Shown piece by piece: positions 10,035 through 19,353 of a stretch of DNA of 64,000 bases. Every line of letters begins with the position of its first letter. The first letter of the stretch is position 1. Source of the DNA: Catalinimonas alkaloidigena (GTDB lineage Bacteria > Bacteroidota > Bacteroidia > Cytophagales > Flexibacteraceae). Position numbers and translations under genes: made by a program. The stretch covers positions 62,001 to 126,000 of the forward strand of contig NZ_FNFO01000001.1 of the NCBI RefSeq assembly GCF_900100765.1, written 5' to 3'. The notes below the pieces were generated by a model. It was not told the origin of the DNA and ran no database searches. It worked only from the letters and a program-made list of their open reading frames with translations.

Positions 10035-10220
10035 TTAATAATCTTCCCGGCCTTTCATCACTTTTCTGCCTCTGTACATGCCGGTTTCCAAGTTTACCCG
10101 GTGCATTTGCGTCGTTTCGCCAGTCGTAGGATCGGTGAACAACGTCGGTTCGCTCAGTTTGTAGTGCGTTCTGCGCTTGTCACGGCGCGTTTTCGAAATT
10201 TTTCTCTTAGGATGTGCCAT
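10035..10220 (-). CDS. rpmF: 50S ribosomal protein L32
   Basis: A 61-residue basic ribosomal protein starting MAHPKRKISKTRRDKRR. The usual zinc-ribbon cysteines of many L32 proteins are absent here (no Cys in the protein), so this is the zinc-free form. It is cotranscribed between the DUF177 gene and plsX, the common linkage of L32 with lipid synthesis. A hairpin lies just upstream at 10240-10258. Confidence 0.95.
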   Translation of the reverse strand: MAHPKRKISKTRRDKRRTHYKLSEPTLFTDPTTGETTQMHRVNLETGMYRGRKVMKGREDY

Positions 10221-10239
10221 AATCCGATATTAATAAAAG

Positions 10240-10258
10240 GGAAGACTGCTCGTCTTCC
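10240..10258 (-). other. Hairpin between DUF177 gene and rpmF
   Basis: GGAAGAC (10240-10246) pairs with GTCTTCC (10252-10258) around a 5-base loop, 20 bp before the rpmF start. On the minus strand it is followed by TTTTATTAATA, which is only weakly terminator-like. It could trim or attenuate transcript flow from the upstream gene into rpmF, or mark an RNA processing site. Confidence 0.35.
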
Positions 10259-10276
10259 GGGGTTTACAATGTATGT

Positions 10277-10864
10277 TTAATTCAAATTTTCTCGGTCTCG
10301 CAGCGCCCGCAGTGCGTCCCACCGCGGATCGGCCGCCTTGTCCGAAGAAGCGTCGTCGTCCGAGGCTTCTTCCGGCATCTGGGTGGAAGACTGGTAGAAA
10401 AAGCCTTGTGCCGTTTCGTCGTCTTCTGTTCGGCAGTCAGGGTGCAACTTCCGCATCGGAATCGCCAGGCCAATAAAGTCGTACACGTGTTGCCCCAGCG
10501 AAAGGTAGTGCGCGTCGCGCGGAATAACGAACAAGTCGTCATCCAGTTCTTCTGCTTCCTCCCCAAACTTGAAAATGACCCGGTGGGTCACGTCGATCGG
10601 CTCGTCGAAAGGCTCCAGCGAACGGTCACAAATCAGTTCTACGGTGCCTTTGATATGAAAACGAGTCGTGATCATCGTTTCAGACTTGCTCAACTCCAGG
10701 TCGACGCGCAGGTTGCCCCGCTCGGCGATGGAAGGAGAGAAGGCCGAAAAAAATGCTTCATGTACCTCCAGAACATAATTTTTTACTGTTCCGGGCTGAA
10801 GGCTCGCTATTTCAATCTCAAACTCTTTCACCCTCACCAAATCAAAGGCCGCAAAGCTAGCCAA
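10277..10864 (-). CDS. DUF177 (YceD-like) protein
   Basis: A 195-residue protein of the YceD/DUF177 family, which is usually encoded directly upstream of rpmF and, in plants and Escherichia coli, is tied to 23S rRNA accumulation. The family cysteines are visible in LICDRSLEPF and HPDCR, and the C-terminal DPRWDALRAL block is conserved. A Glu/Asp/Ser-rich linker separates the two. The role in this organism is inferred from the family and the rpmF linkage. Confidence 0.85.
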   Translation of the reverse strand: MASFAAFDLVRVKEFEIEIASLQPGTVKNYVLEVHEAFFSAFSPSIAERGNLRVDLELSKSETMITTRFHIKGTVELICDRSLEPFDEPIDVTHRVIFKFGEEAEELDDDLFVIPRDAHYLSLGQHVYDFIGLAIPMRKLHPDCRTEDDETAQGFFYQSSTQMPEEASDDDASSDKAADPRWDALRALRDRENLN

Positions 10865-10910
10865 CTTCCATTGATTTTAAAAGCGTTTGGCCCGTTACTC
10901 GTGTATGGAA

Positions 10911-11930
10911 TCAAGCGTTTGCCTGCCGAACGGTGGCGATGCGATGGGCCAATAACAGGGCTTCCTGCATCGAAGTGGCATCGGCCTGCCCTTTGCCCGC
11001 CAGGTCGTAGGCGGTGCCGTGGTCGGGCGACGTGCGGACCAGCGAAAGGCCGGCGGTGTAGTTAACGCCGTTGGCAAACGCAATGGTTTTGAACGGCACC
11101 AGACCCTGGTCGTGGTACATGGCCAGCACCGCATCGAACTTGTTGAATTGCCCCGTGCCGAAAAAGCCGTCGGCCGGATACGGACCGTAGACCAGCCGCC
11201 CTTTGGTGCGTTCTTCTTCGATGATCGGTTGCAGAATGTCCTTTTCTTCGTGGCCCAGCAAGCCGTTTTCGCCCGCGTGCGGGTTAAGCCCCAGCACTGC
11301 AATGCGCGGTTTGGTAATGCCGAAATCTTTCCGCAGCGAGTCGTACAGCAGGCGCAGCTTGGTGCGTACACGTTCGGGCGTGATCAGCTTGGCAACCTGG
11401 CCGAGCGACACGTGGCCGGTCACGGTACCCACGCGCAACTCGTCGCTGACCATCAGCATCAGGCTCTCGGCCACGCCGCACACCGACGCAAAATATTCGG
11501 TATGGCCGGGAAACGAGAACGACTCACTTTGCATGTTGTGCTTGTTGATCGGGGCCGTCACCACGGCCTGAATGTGTCCGGCTTGCAGGTCTTTGGTGGC
11601 GTGTTGCAGCGAAAGCCAGGCACACTGGCCTGCTTCGGGCGTTACCTGGCCGGGCGTTACGTTGTAGTCTTCTTCCCAGCAGTTGATGACGTTGATTTTA
11701 CGCGCCTGGGGTGGCTGGTCGGGTTTCAACTGGTAAAACGAGGGGCAATCGTCGCCCAGCATTTTTCGGTAAAAGGCCAGGATGCGCCCCGATCCATAGA
11801 TCACAGGCGTACACACCTGCAACAGCCGGTCGTACGTAAAAGACTTGAGGATGACTTCCGGCCCAATGCCGTTGAAATCGCCCAGCGTAATGCCGATGGT
11901 GGGTACAGTAGCTTTATGTTTTTCTTCCAT
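10911..11930 (-). CDS. pdxA: 4-hydroxythreonine-4-phosphate dehydrogenase
   Basis: A 339-residue NAD-dependent dehydrogenase of the deoxyxylulose-5-phosphate-dependent pyridoxal phosphate pathway. The divalent metal-binding histidines are seen in APINKHNMQ, NPHAGENGLLGHEE and YHDQGLVPFK. The N-terminus (PTIGITLGDFNGIGPEV) is diagnostic. It appears to be the first gene of the minus-strand operon; DUF177 follows after 46 bp. It diverges from rsmA across 178 bp, in which I see no gene. Confidence 0.95.
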   Translation of the reverse strand: MEEKHKATVPTIGITLGDFNGIGPEVILKSFTYDRLLQVCTPVIYGSGRILAFYRKMLGDDCPSFYQLKPDQPPQARKINVINCWEEDYNVTPGQVTPEAGQCAWLSLQHATKDLQAGHIQAVVTAPINKHNMQSESFSFPGHTEYFASVCGVAESLMLMVSDELRVGTVTGHVSLGQVAKLITPERVRTKLRLLYDSLRKDFGITKPRIAVLGLNPHAGENGLLGHEEKDILQPIIEEERTKGRLVYGPYPADGFFGTGQFNKFDAVLAMYHDQGLVPFKTIAFANGVNYTAGLSLVRTSPDHGTAYDLAGKGQADATSMQEALLLAHRIATVRQANA

Positions 11931-12108
11931 TGAATACGAGGGTAGGTAGCGCTTCCGTTCGTAAACGCAACTGAACGAAAAGTGTTAATCGCGTAGCAAA
12001 TCGCTACTTTGGCGGCAATTTACTAGGATTGTCCAACTCTTTAGCGGAAATAGCCGGAGGCACGATCAGCCGCTTTGCTCCCTTTCCTGCCTGATCAACA
12101 CACCCATT

Positions 12109-12885
12109 ATGCCGAACGTCCGTCCGAAAAAACACCTGGGTCAGCACTTTCTGAAAGATCGGAAGATTGCCCAAAACATTGCCGACCAGCTCACTGGACA
12201 CGGGGGATGGACCAAAGTCGTCGAAATAGGGCCGGGCACAGGCGTATTGACCGACTTCCTGGTGCAAAAAGACTTGCCCCTTTGGCTGGTCGAAATCGAC
12301 GACGAATCGGTGGTGTATCTAAAAGAAGCGTATCCCGCCCTGACGCCCCAATTGCTGCATACCGACTTTTTAACGTTGGACTTGCCGAAACAATTTGGCG
12401 ACGAGCCGCTTGCCGTGATCGGTAATTTTCCTTATAACATTTCGTCCCAGATCTTTTTTCACCTGCTCAAGTACCGCCATCAGGTCACCGAAATCGTGGG
12501 CATGTTGCAGCGCGAAGTAGCGCAACGGCTGGCCGAACCGCCCGGCAGCCGGACCTACGGCATTCTGAGTGTGCTGCTGCAGGCGTTTTACGACGTGGAG
12601 TATTGTTTCACGGTGTCGGAACACGTCTTCAAACCACCGCCGAAAGTAAAGTCGGGCGTAATCCGCTTGCGGCGCAACGAACGCACCACCCTGGCGTGCG
12701 ACGAAGCCTTGTTTTTTAGAGTGGTGAAGACGGCCTTCAACCAACGCCGGAAAACGCTTCGCAATGCGCTGAAGCCGATGCTGACCCCTGAATCCGACCT
12801 GCCACCGGCACTACTCGACAAGCGTGCCGAGCAACTGGGCGTCGACGAGTTTGTGCGCCTGACGCAGGGGATAAAGAATGCGTGA
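12109..12885 (+). CDS. rsmA: 16S rRNA (adenine1518/1519-N6) dimethyltransferase
   Basis: A 258-residue methyltransferase (KsgA) that dimethylates two adenosines at the 3' end of 16S rRNA during small subunit maturation. The N-terminus KKHLGQHFLKD, the SAM-binding EIGPGTGVLTDFL and the catalytic NFPYNISSQ (the family's N-[LIF]-P-Y) are all present. The C-terminal small helical domain ends near QLGVDEFVRL. It is preceded by the divergent pdxA spacer and followed 195 bp later by mgtE. Confidence 0.96.
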   Translation: MPNVRPKKHLGQHFLKDRKIAQNIADQLTGHGGWTKVVEIGPGTGVLTDFLVQKDLPLWLVEIDDESVVYLKEAYPALTPQLLHTDFLTLDLPKQFGDEPLAVIGNFPYNISSQIFFHLLKYRHQVTEIVGMLQREVAQRLAEPPGSRTYGILSVLLQAFYDVEYCFTVSEHVFKPPPKVKSGVIRLRRNERTTLACDEALFFRVVKTAFNQRRKTLRNALKPMLTPESDLPPALLDKRAEQLGVDEFVRLTQGIKNA

Positions 12886-13029
12886 AGGGGGGCCTTAACG
12901 GCAGCTTTTCAGGGTATTTTCTGTAGTGATTCTTCATCGGCGCATGGCTCCCAACCGGCTGGTGCGAGTCGCCTCATGGCGCAGCGTTAGGGCCTCACAA
13001 ATTCGCCGTCTCACTATCTCTTCCCACGG

Positions 13030-13060
13030 ATTGGTGGTTCGGCATATCCCCCTATTTTTG
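13030..13060 (+). promoter_or_regulatory. Candidate promoter of mgtE
   Basis: ATTG (13030-13033), an exact 19-bp spacer and a perfect -7 box TATTTTTG (13053-13060). This fits the Bacteroidota consensus with one mismatch in the -33 element. The predicted start near 13066 leaves a short leader before the ATG at 13081. Confidence 0.6.
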
Positions 13061-13080
13061 CGGCGCATAACGAATAAACT

Positions 13081-14457
13081 ATGTCTGAACAACCAACAGA
13101 AAGCTACACAGGCTTTGAACTTTCGCGGGAGTTTCTGGAGGAGATTCAGACGTCGATTAAGAGCGAAGATCGGGAACGGCTGCAGGAACGCCTGGAGCCC
13201 CTCCATCCGGCCGACATCTCCCAGGTATTGGAAGAACTCGATGCCGATGAGGCCAAGTACGTACTGGCGCAGCTCGATCATGAAACCGGTGCGGAGATCA
13301 TCTCGAACCTGGAAACCGAAACGCGTCGCCGGTTTCTCCGCAACTTTTCTTCGGAAGAACTGGCCGCCTACATGTACCACATCGATTCGGACGATGCGGC
13401 CGACATTCTGAACGAACAGCCCATTCAGGTCCGTGAAGAGATCATTGCCCACATCGACGACCCCAAAGTGGCTTCCGATGTGCTGGAACTGCTCCGCTAC
13501 GAAGAAGACCGCGCCGGGGGGCTGATGGCGAAAGAGCTGGTGAAGGCCAACGTCAACTGGTCGATTCGGCAGTGCATCGAAGAGATTCGTCGGCAGGCCG
13601 AAGAAGTAGAGCGGCTGTATTCCGTCTATGTGGTCGACGACCGCGACAAGCTGCTGGGCCGCGTTTCCTTGAAGCGCATCGTGCTGGCCAACGACCGCGC
13701 CCGGGTCGCCGACATTTACGAGCCTGACGTGATCGCCATCGAATCGTACCGCGATGCCGAAGAGGTAGCCGAAATCATGCGCCGTTACGACCTGGAGGCC
13801 ATTCCGGTCATCAACGTGCAAGGCAAGCTGCTGGGGCGCATCACCATCGACGACGTGGTCGACGTCATTACCGAGCAAGCGGAGAAAGATCAGCAGATCA
13901 TGTCGGGTTTGACCGAAACGCCCGAAGACGACGACAGCGTCTGGTCTTTGTCGCGGGCTCGTCTGCCTTGGTTGCTCATCGGCATGATGGGGGGGCTGTT
14001 GGGCGCCCGGTTCATCGGTGTGTTTGAAGATGACCTGACGGTGATCCCGGCCATGGCCTTTTTCATTCCGCTGATCACCGCGACTGGCGGAAATGTCGGC
14101 ATCCAGTCGTCGACGGTAGTGGTGCAAAGTCTGGCAAACCGTTCGGCCCTGGGCGACAGTTTCTGGGGGCGAATGCTCAAGGTGTTATTAGTAGCTTTGG
14201 TAAACGCCCTGGTCATTTCGATGGTGGTGTTCGGATTTGTGTTCATCAGCGAATCCATCAAAATGGCGTTTGTGGTGGCCATTGCTCTGTTCAGCGTGGT
14301 GATGCTGGCGTCGCTGATGGGCACGCTAACGCCCCTGGCGCTCGATCATTTCGGCATCAATCCGGCGGTGGCGTCCGGGCCGTTTATCACCACAGCCAAC
14401 GACCTGCTGGGATTGGCCGTATATTTTTCCGTAGCGCATCTGTTGTATCAGTTGTAA
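13081..14457 (+). CDS. mgtE: Magnesium transporter MgtE
   Basis: A 458-residue Mg2+ channel/transporter. An acidic superhelical N-domain covers roughly residues 30-130 (LHPADISQVLEEL). Two CBS domains follow at about 140-260 (RAGGLMAKELVKAN; ITIDDVVDVITEQ). Five membrane segments fill residues 305-458, with the pore signature region around FIPLITATGGNVGIQSS. The N and CBS domains sense cytosolic Mg2+ in this family. The spacer upstream holds a good promoter, so it is probably transcribed independently of rsmA. Confidence 0.95.
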   Translation: MSEQPTESYTGFELSREFLEEIQTSIKSEDRERLQERLEPLHPADISQVLEELDADEAKYVLAQLDHETGAEIISNLETETRRRFLRNFSSEELAAYMYHIDSDDAADILNEQPIQVREEIIAHIDDPKVASDVLELLRYEEDRAGGLMAKELVKANVNWSIRQCIEEIRRQAEEVERLYSVYVVDDRDKLLGRVSLKRIVLANDRARVADIYEPDVIAIESYRDAEEVAEIMRRYDLEAIPVINVQGKLLGRITIDDVVDVITEQAEKDQQIMSGLTETPEDDDSVWSLSRARLPWLLIGMMGGLLGARFIGVFEDDLTVIPAMAFFIPLITATGGNVGIQSSTVVVQSLANRSALGDSFWGRMLKVLLVALVNALVISMVVFGFVFISESIKMAFVVAIALFSVVMLASLMGTLTPLALDHFGINPAVASGPFITTANDLLGLAVYFSVAHLLYQL

Positions 14458-14528
14458 CGCCAGGCTGCCTGCGGCACGACCCTGCGTAGCTCCTGTAACC
14501 TCGAACTTCTAACCTTTACCTTTTTTCC

Positions 14529-15479
14529 ATGCTTCGTTGTTTGATCATCGACCAAATGCACGAGTCGATCGTCCCGCTGTTGCGTAACCTCGGCATAGAA
14601 GCCGATTACCAGCCCGATTACCAACGCGCCGACCTGCTGGCGTCACTTCCGGCGTACGAAGGACTCATCGTCCGCAGCAAAACCCGCATCGACGAAGAAG
14701 TGCTCCAACATGCGGAGAAACTGCGCTTTATCGGACGGGCCGGGGCCGGTCTGGACCTGATCGACGAACCGGCCGTGGCGCGGCGTGGCATTGCGCTGGC
14801 GCACGCGGCGGAAGGAAACCGCGATGCGGTAGGGGAGCATACCCTGGCGATGCTGCTGACCCTGATGAACCGGATCGCCTGGGCCGACCGCGAAGTGCGG
14901 GCATTTGCGTGGCACCGCGAACGCAACCGGGGCTACGAACTGGGCAGCGCTTGCGTCGGCATTGTGGGGTATGGCAACATGGGTCAGGCCTTTGCGCGTC
15001 GCCTGACGGGCTTCGGGTGCCAGGTGATCGCTTACGACAAATACCGCCCCCTGCAAGAAGAAGAGTTTGCGCAACGCGTGGACGAAGCAGCGATTTTCGA
15101 GCGGGCCGATGTGGTCAGTTTTCACTTGCCGTTGACCGACGAAACGCGCGGCATGGTCGACGACGCCTACCTGCGCCGGTTTCGCCATCCGATCTGGCTG
15201 TTGAACACCGCCCGTGGGGAAATTGTCCAACTGGAGGCGCTAGTACGTGCCCTGAACGACGGACGCGTACGGGGCGCAGGGCTGGATGTACTGGAAAATG
15301 AGAAAATGCAGCTCCTCACCGACGCACAACGCACTGTGCTGGAAGACTTATTTGCGAGCGACCGGGTCCTGTTTACGCCCCATGTGGCTGGCTGGACGCA
15401 CGAATCGTACCGACGCATCAACGAAGTGCTGGTCACAAAAATTGGAGAGATTCTGGCAAAAAAACGTGTGGATTCCTGA
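14529..15479 (+). CDS. NAD-dependent 2-hydroxyacid dehydrogenase (phosphoglycerate dehydrogenase-like)
   Basis: A 316-residue D-isomer-specific 2-hydroxyacid dehydrogenase. The Rossmann motif is GIVGYGNMGQAFARRL. The catalytic Arg (LNTARGEIV), Glu (LDVLENEK) and His (TPHVAGWT) are present. It resembles 3-phosphoglycerate dehydrogenase without the regulatory ACT domain, so serine synthesis is a reasonable guess, but the substrate cannot be fixed from sequence. It starts 71 bp after mgtE and has no obvious operon partner. Confidence 0.85.
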   Translation: MLRCLIIDQMHESIVPLLRNLGIEADYQPDYQRADLLASLPAYEGLIVRSKTRIDEEVLQHAEKLRFIGRAGAGLDLIDEPAVARRGIALAHAAEGNRDAVGEHTLAMLLTLMNRIAWADREVRAFAWHRERNRGYELGSACVGIVGYGNMGQAFARRLTGFGCQVIAYDKYRPLQEEEFAQRVDEAAIFERADVVSFHLPLTDETRGMVDDAYLRRFRHPIWLLNTARGEIVQLEALVRALNDGRVRGAGLDVLENEKMQLLTDAQRTVLEDLFASDRVLFTPHVAGWTHESYRRINEVLVTKIGEILAKKRVDS

Positions 15480-15583
15480 GCGACGGATGTAAGATCGTAT
15501 TGCATTTCTCTAAAAGAAGTGTCTATCTTTAGAACTTCGCGGTTTGCTGGGAAGATCGCGCGTGCCGTTCTCCATGTGATCTG

Positions 15584-18500
15584 ATGCCAATGGTAAAAAA
15601 ACTACTACTCTCTTTTCTTTTCGGGGCAGGTTTCATTTTTACGGTGGCAGCACAGACGGGAAAGTTATCGGGAACCGTGCTGGATGCCGCTACCAGCGAG
15701 CCCATTCCCTTTGCTAACGTGGTGGCGACCGAAAATGGCGTGCAGAAGGGCGGGGCTACTACCGACTTTGAAGGAAATTACCTGATTTCTTCGCTGGTGC
15801 CGGGCACGTACGAAGTTTCGGTTTCGGTGGTGGGCTACCAGCGGACGACCGTTGAGGGCGTCATCATCAACTTCGAGAAAACCCGTCGCCTCGACATCCG
15901 CCTGGAACAGGGCACTACCACGCTGGAAGAGGTCACCGTGGAGTACCAGCGTCCCCTGGTGGAGGCAGACAACACGTCGACCGGGGCCACACTAACGCGC
16001 GATCAGATTCAGAAACTCCCGACACGCAGCCTGAGTGCCATCATCACCACCGCGCCGGCGGTCTATTCGAACGACGACGGGGGCGCACTTAACATCAAAG
16101 GCAATCGCTCGGATGCCAACCAGGTGTTTATCAACGGCATCAAGGTGATCGGGCCCGCACCTTCGCTACCCGTAGAGGCCATCGAAGAGATTTCGGTGAT
16201 TACGGGTGGTGTCCCGGCGCAGTTCGGCGATGCGACCGGAGGGATCATCAACATTACGACCCGCTCGGCTTCCAACCGCTATTTTGGCTCGGCTACGGCC
16301 GAAACGAGCCGCCCCTTTGATCAGTATCAGCAGGATCTGGCGGGCGCTACCTTATCGGGCCCGTTGCTGACCCGCCCCGATGCCAACAATCCTTCTCAGA
16401 AAAAAACGGTGCTGGGCTTTTTCACTGCGTTGCAATACCAGGGGCAACGCGATTCCGATCCGCCCGCCGGGGGGGTGTACGTGTTGCGTGACGAGCTGCT
16501 GGAACAGATCAAGCAGAATCCGCTGATCCGGAGTGGGTCGGGCATCATCTACGCGACCGATACGGTAAAACAGGGGGATCTCGTCAGACAGAGCTACCGC
16601 CCCAATGCCAACCGGCAACAATACACCGCCAACCTGTCGATCGATTTTCAACCAACTGACAATGTGCTCGTTACGGCGGGGGGGAACTTCGACCGCATCG
16701 ACCAGCGGGCCGATGCTTCAGGAAGCACGGGGTCGGGCAATTTGTATTTCAATACGCCTTTTAACAGCGAAAACAATTCGCAGGACCTGAACCAGCGCTG
16801 GAACGCCTTCGTGCGTTTCGTGCAAAACTTCCGGCCCTCCGGCGAAAATTCGCTCATCAAAGATGCTTATTACCAGGTGCAGGCCGATTACGGTCAGCAG
16901 AGTGACGTGACGCGCGATGTGGTTCACAAGGATAACTTCATGAATTACCGCTACCTGGGGCAGTTCACACAGGAGTACAACGACTTGAACGTCGGGCCGC
17001 TCAGTGGTTTTTCTTTGGGAGGAACCCGATACGATTTTCAGGAACCCGATGGCGAGCGCGATGTGATCTTTCAGGACTTTCAGCCCTCCAACGTGGCCTT
17101 TACGCCGTCGAGTCTGAACCCTACGCTGGTGAATTACACGCAGGCGGCTTATAACCTGAACGAGGGTAGTCTGGCTACGTTGAACGACATCATTGCCAAC
17201 CGGGGGCTGATCAACGGCCTGGGGCCCGACGCGACCTACGGCCTGTTTGCCAGCCCCGGCTCCACACAAAACCAGTACATCAAGGTTTTCAACGAACAGT
17301 ACCGACTTTCGGCGCTGGGCGCGGTGACCATCGGCGGGCATACCATCAAAGCGGGGTTTGAGTACGAACAGCGGGTGCAGGCGAGCTACACCGTTTTGCC
17401 GGGCTTTTTGTGGTCGGCCGGGCGTACCAATCTGAACCGCCACCTGACGCAAAACGGCACCATCATCGGCATCGATTCGCTTTCCGATCCCAACAACATC
17501 TACGTGACGTTCGGAAACCAACTGTCGGGCAATCCTGACGGCGAAACCGGGCTGTATCCGGGGCAGAGCCGTTTCGATTACAACCTGCGGCAGCGCTACG
17601 GCATTCCGGCCGACCAGTACCTCAGTATCGATGAGTTTACGCCCGATCAGTTGTCGATCGATCTGTTCTCGGCCGACGAATTGCAGCAGTACGGCATTGT
17701 GGCGTACCAGGGCTACGATTACAAAGGCAATCGCCTGAAAGGAAGCACTTCGTTCCGCGATTTCTTCTTCGATGAGCAGAACCGACCGCAGGACGCGTAC
17801 CGCCCCAACTATGCCGCGGCGTTCATCCAGGACAAGTTCGAGTTCGAAGACATCATCCTGAACATCGGTTTGCGGGTCGATCGCTTCGATGCCAACCAGC
17901 CCGTCTTACGCGACCGCAACTCGCTGACGCGTCTCATCACTGTGGGCGAAATGCGCAACAACGGCGTTGACTTCGGTAACTTCCGCAATCGGAATTATAC
18001 GTTGCCCTCCACCGTCGGCGACGACTGGGTCGTCTACGTGGACCGTACGAGCGAAAGCTACGTACCGGGTTCCAACGAAAGCGACTACACCATTCTGGGC
18101 TACCGTGAAGGCGATCAGTTCTACGATGCCAATGGGCAGGAAGTGGCCAGCGCGCGCGGCGTGGTCGATGTCGGGGGCAACGGGCAGGTCAATCCGCTGT
18201 TTTCGTTGCAAGGTCTTTCGGAGGAAGAGCGAGAGCTACATACCCTGACGGGAATGACGCTCAACGCCTTTGAGGATTACAAACCGCAGATCGTTTTTCA
18301 GCCGCGCATCGCCTTTTCGTTCCCGATTTCCGAATCGGCGGCGTTTTTCGCGCACTACGACGTGCGGGCACAGCGACCCGGACGCGTGGCGGCTTCGCCC
18401 AGTTCTTACTATTTTCTGAACCAGACGGTGGGGCCGGTCCTGAGCAACCCCAACCTGAAGCCGGAGCGGCTGATCGATTACCAAGTGGGGTTTCAGCAGG

Positions 18501-19339
18501 TCTTGTCGCCGTCGTCCGCGTTGAAGCTTTCGGCGTTTTACAGCGAGTTGAAAGACCAGATCCAAATCGTCAACCTGCCGTTTGCCTATCCTAAAGCGTA
18601 CCGGACGTTCGACAACATCGACTTTCAGACCTCCAAAGGACTGACGGTACAGTACGACCTGCGGCGTACGAATCACCTGCAGGTCAACGCGAGCTACACC
18701 TTGCAGTTTGCGGAAGGAACTGGCTCCAGCGATGTATCGGCGCTGTCGATCACGGAAGTTGGCGACCCGTACATCCGCCTGCCTCGCCCATTGAATTTCG
18801 ACCAGCGTCATGCTTTCAAAATTACCCTCGATTACCGCTACGCTACCGGCGAAGGACCGTTGTTGTTCGGTAAGCCCATTCTGGAAAACGCCGGCGTGAA
18901 TTTCTTCTTCTTTGCCGGCTCGGGAACACCTTTCACCCGCACGGGCGGCAACCCCAACTCGGCCGTAATTTCGGGGGTGCAGCAGCGTAGCCAGCTGGAG
19001 GGCTCCATCAACGCTTCGCGCATGCCGTGGAACATCCGTTCGCAGTTGCGCATCGACAAAAGCTTTGTCTTTCAGGGAGAAGAGAGCAAGCGCGCCCACA
19101 ACCTGAACGTGTACGTGTATGTGCAAAACCTGCTGGATCGCCGCAATTGGATCGGCGTCTACGCTTACACCGGCAACCCCCGCGACGACGGTTTCCTCAA
19201 TTCGGGGGTAGGGCAGGAGTACATCAACCGTCAGGCCGACCCGCAGGCGTTTCAGGAACTGTACCGCGTGCGTCTGGCCCGCCCTGATTTTTATTCACTG
19301 CCCCGGCGCATTCGGCTGGGCGTAGCCTACAGTTTTTAA
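15584..19339 (+). CDS. TonB-dependent receptor with carboxypeptidase-like N-domain
   Basis: A 1251-residue outer-membrane receptor. A signal peptide (LLLSFLFGAGFIFTVAAQ) leads into a carboxypeptidase-regulatory-like fold at about 27-110 (GKLSGTVLDAATSEPIPFANV). The plug domain spans about 120-232 (LPTRSLSAIITTAPAV ... GGIINITTRSA), then a long 22-strand-type barrel ends in the C-terminal aromatic of GVAYSF. The start may be ATG 15584 or 15590. It is followed after 14 bp by a giant secreted protein and then a PorV-like gene, so the three look like one operon. It is not adjacent to any SusD gene, so it is not a typical glycan importer; the ligand is unknown. TATCTTTA at 15524-15531 may be its -7 box. 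Confidence 0.9.
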   Translation: MPMVKKLLLSFLFGAGFIFTVAAQTGKLSGTVLDAATSEPIPFANVVATENGVQKGGATTDFEGNYLISSLVPGTYEVSVSVVGYQRTTVEGVIINFEKTRRLDIRLEQGTTTLEEVTVEYQRPLVEADNTSTGATLTRDQIQKLPTRSLSAIITTAPAVYSNDDGGALNIKGNRSDANQVFINGIKVIGPAPSLPVEAIEEISVITGGVPAQFGDATGGIINITTRSASNRYFGSATAETSRPFDQYQQDLAGATLSGPLLTRPDANNPSQKKTVLGFFTALQYQGQRDSDPPAGGVYVLRDELLEQIKQNPLIRSGSGIIYATDTVKQGDLVRQSYRPNANRQQYTANLSIDFQPTDNVLVTAGGNFDRIDQRADASGSTGSGNLYFNTPFNSENNSQDLNQRWNAFVRFVQNFRPSGENSLIKDAYYQVQADYGQQSDVTRDVVHKDNFMNYRYLGQFTQEYNDLNVGPLSGFSLGGTRYDFQEPDGERDVIFQDFQPSNVAFTPSSLNPTLVNYTQAAYNLNEGSLATLNDIIANRGLINGLGPDATYGLFASPGSTQNQYIKVFNEQYRLSALGAVTIGGHTIKAGFEYEQRVQASYTVLPGFLWSAGRTNLNRHLTQNGTIIGIDSLSDPNNIYVTFGNQLSGNPDGETGLYPGQSRFDYNLRQRYGIPADQYLSIDEFTPDQLSIDLFSADELQQYGIVAYQGYDYKGNRLKGSTSFRDFFFDEQNRPQDAYRPNYAAAFIQDKFEFEDIILNIGLRVDRFDANQPVLRDRNSLTRLITVGEMRNNGVDFGNFRNRNYTLPSTVGDDWVVYVDRTSESYVPGSNESDYTILGYREGDQFYDANGQEVASARGVVDVGGNGQVNPLFSLQGLSEEERELHTLTGMTLNAFEDYKPQIVFQPRIAFSFPISESAAFFAHYDVRAQRPGRVAASPSSYYFLNQTVGPVLSNPNLKPERLIDYQVGFQQVLSPSSALKLSAFYSELKDQIQIVNLPFAYPKAYRTFDNIDFQTSKGLTVQYDLRRTNHLQVNASYTLQFAEGTGSSDVSALSITEVGDPYIRLPRPLNFDQRHAFKITLDYRYATGEGPLLFGKPILENAGVNFFFFAGSGTPFTRTGGNPNSAVISGVQQRSQLEGSINASRMPWNIRSQLRIDKSFVFQGEESKRAHNLNVYVYVQNLLDRRNWIGVYAYTGNPRDDGFLNSGVGQEYINRQADPQAFQELYRVRLARPDFYSLPRRIRLGVAYSF

Positions 19340-19353
19340 TCGTGTTGAATCGG

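Noticed and set aside
12934-14127. 397-codon open frame opposite mgtE
   Set aside because: Antisense to a clear MgtE gene; composition rich in His, Arg and Gln with no family signature.
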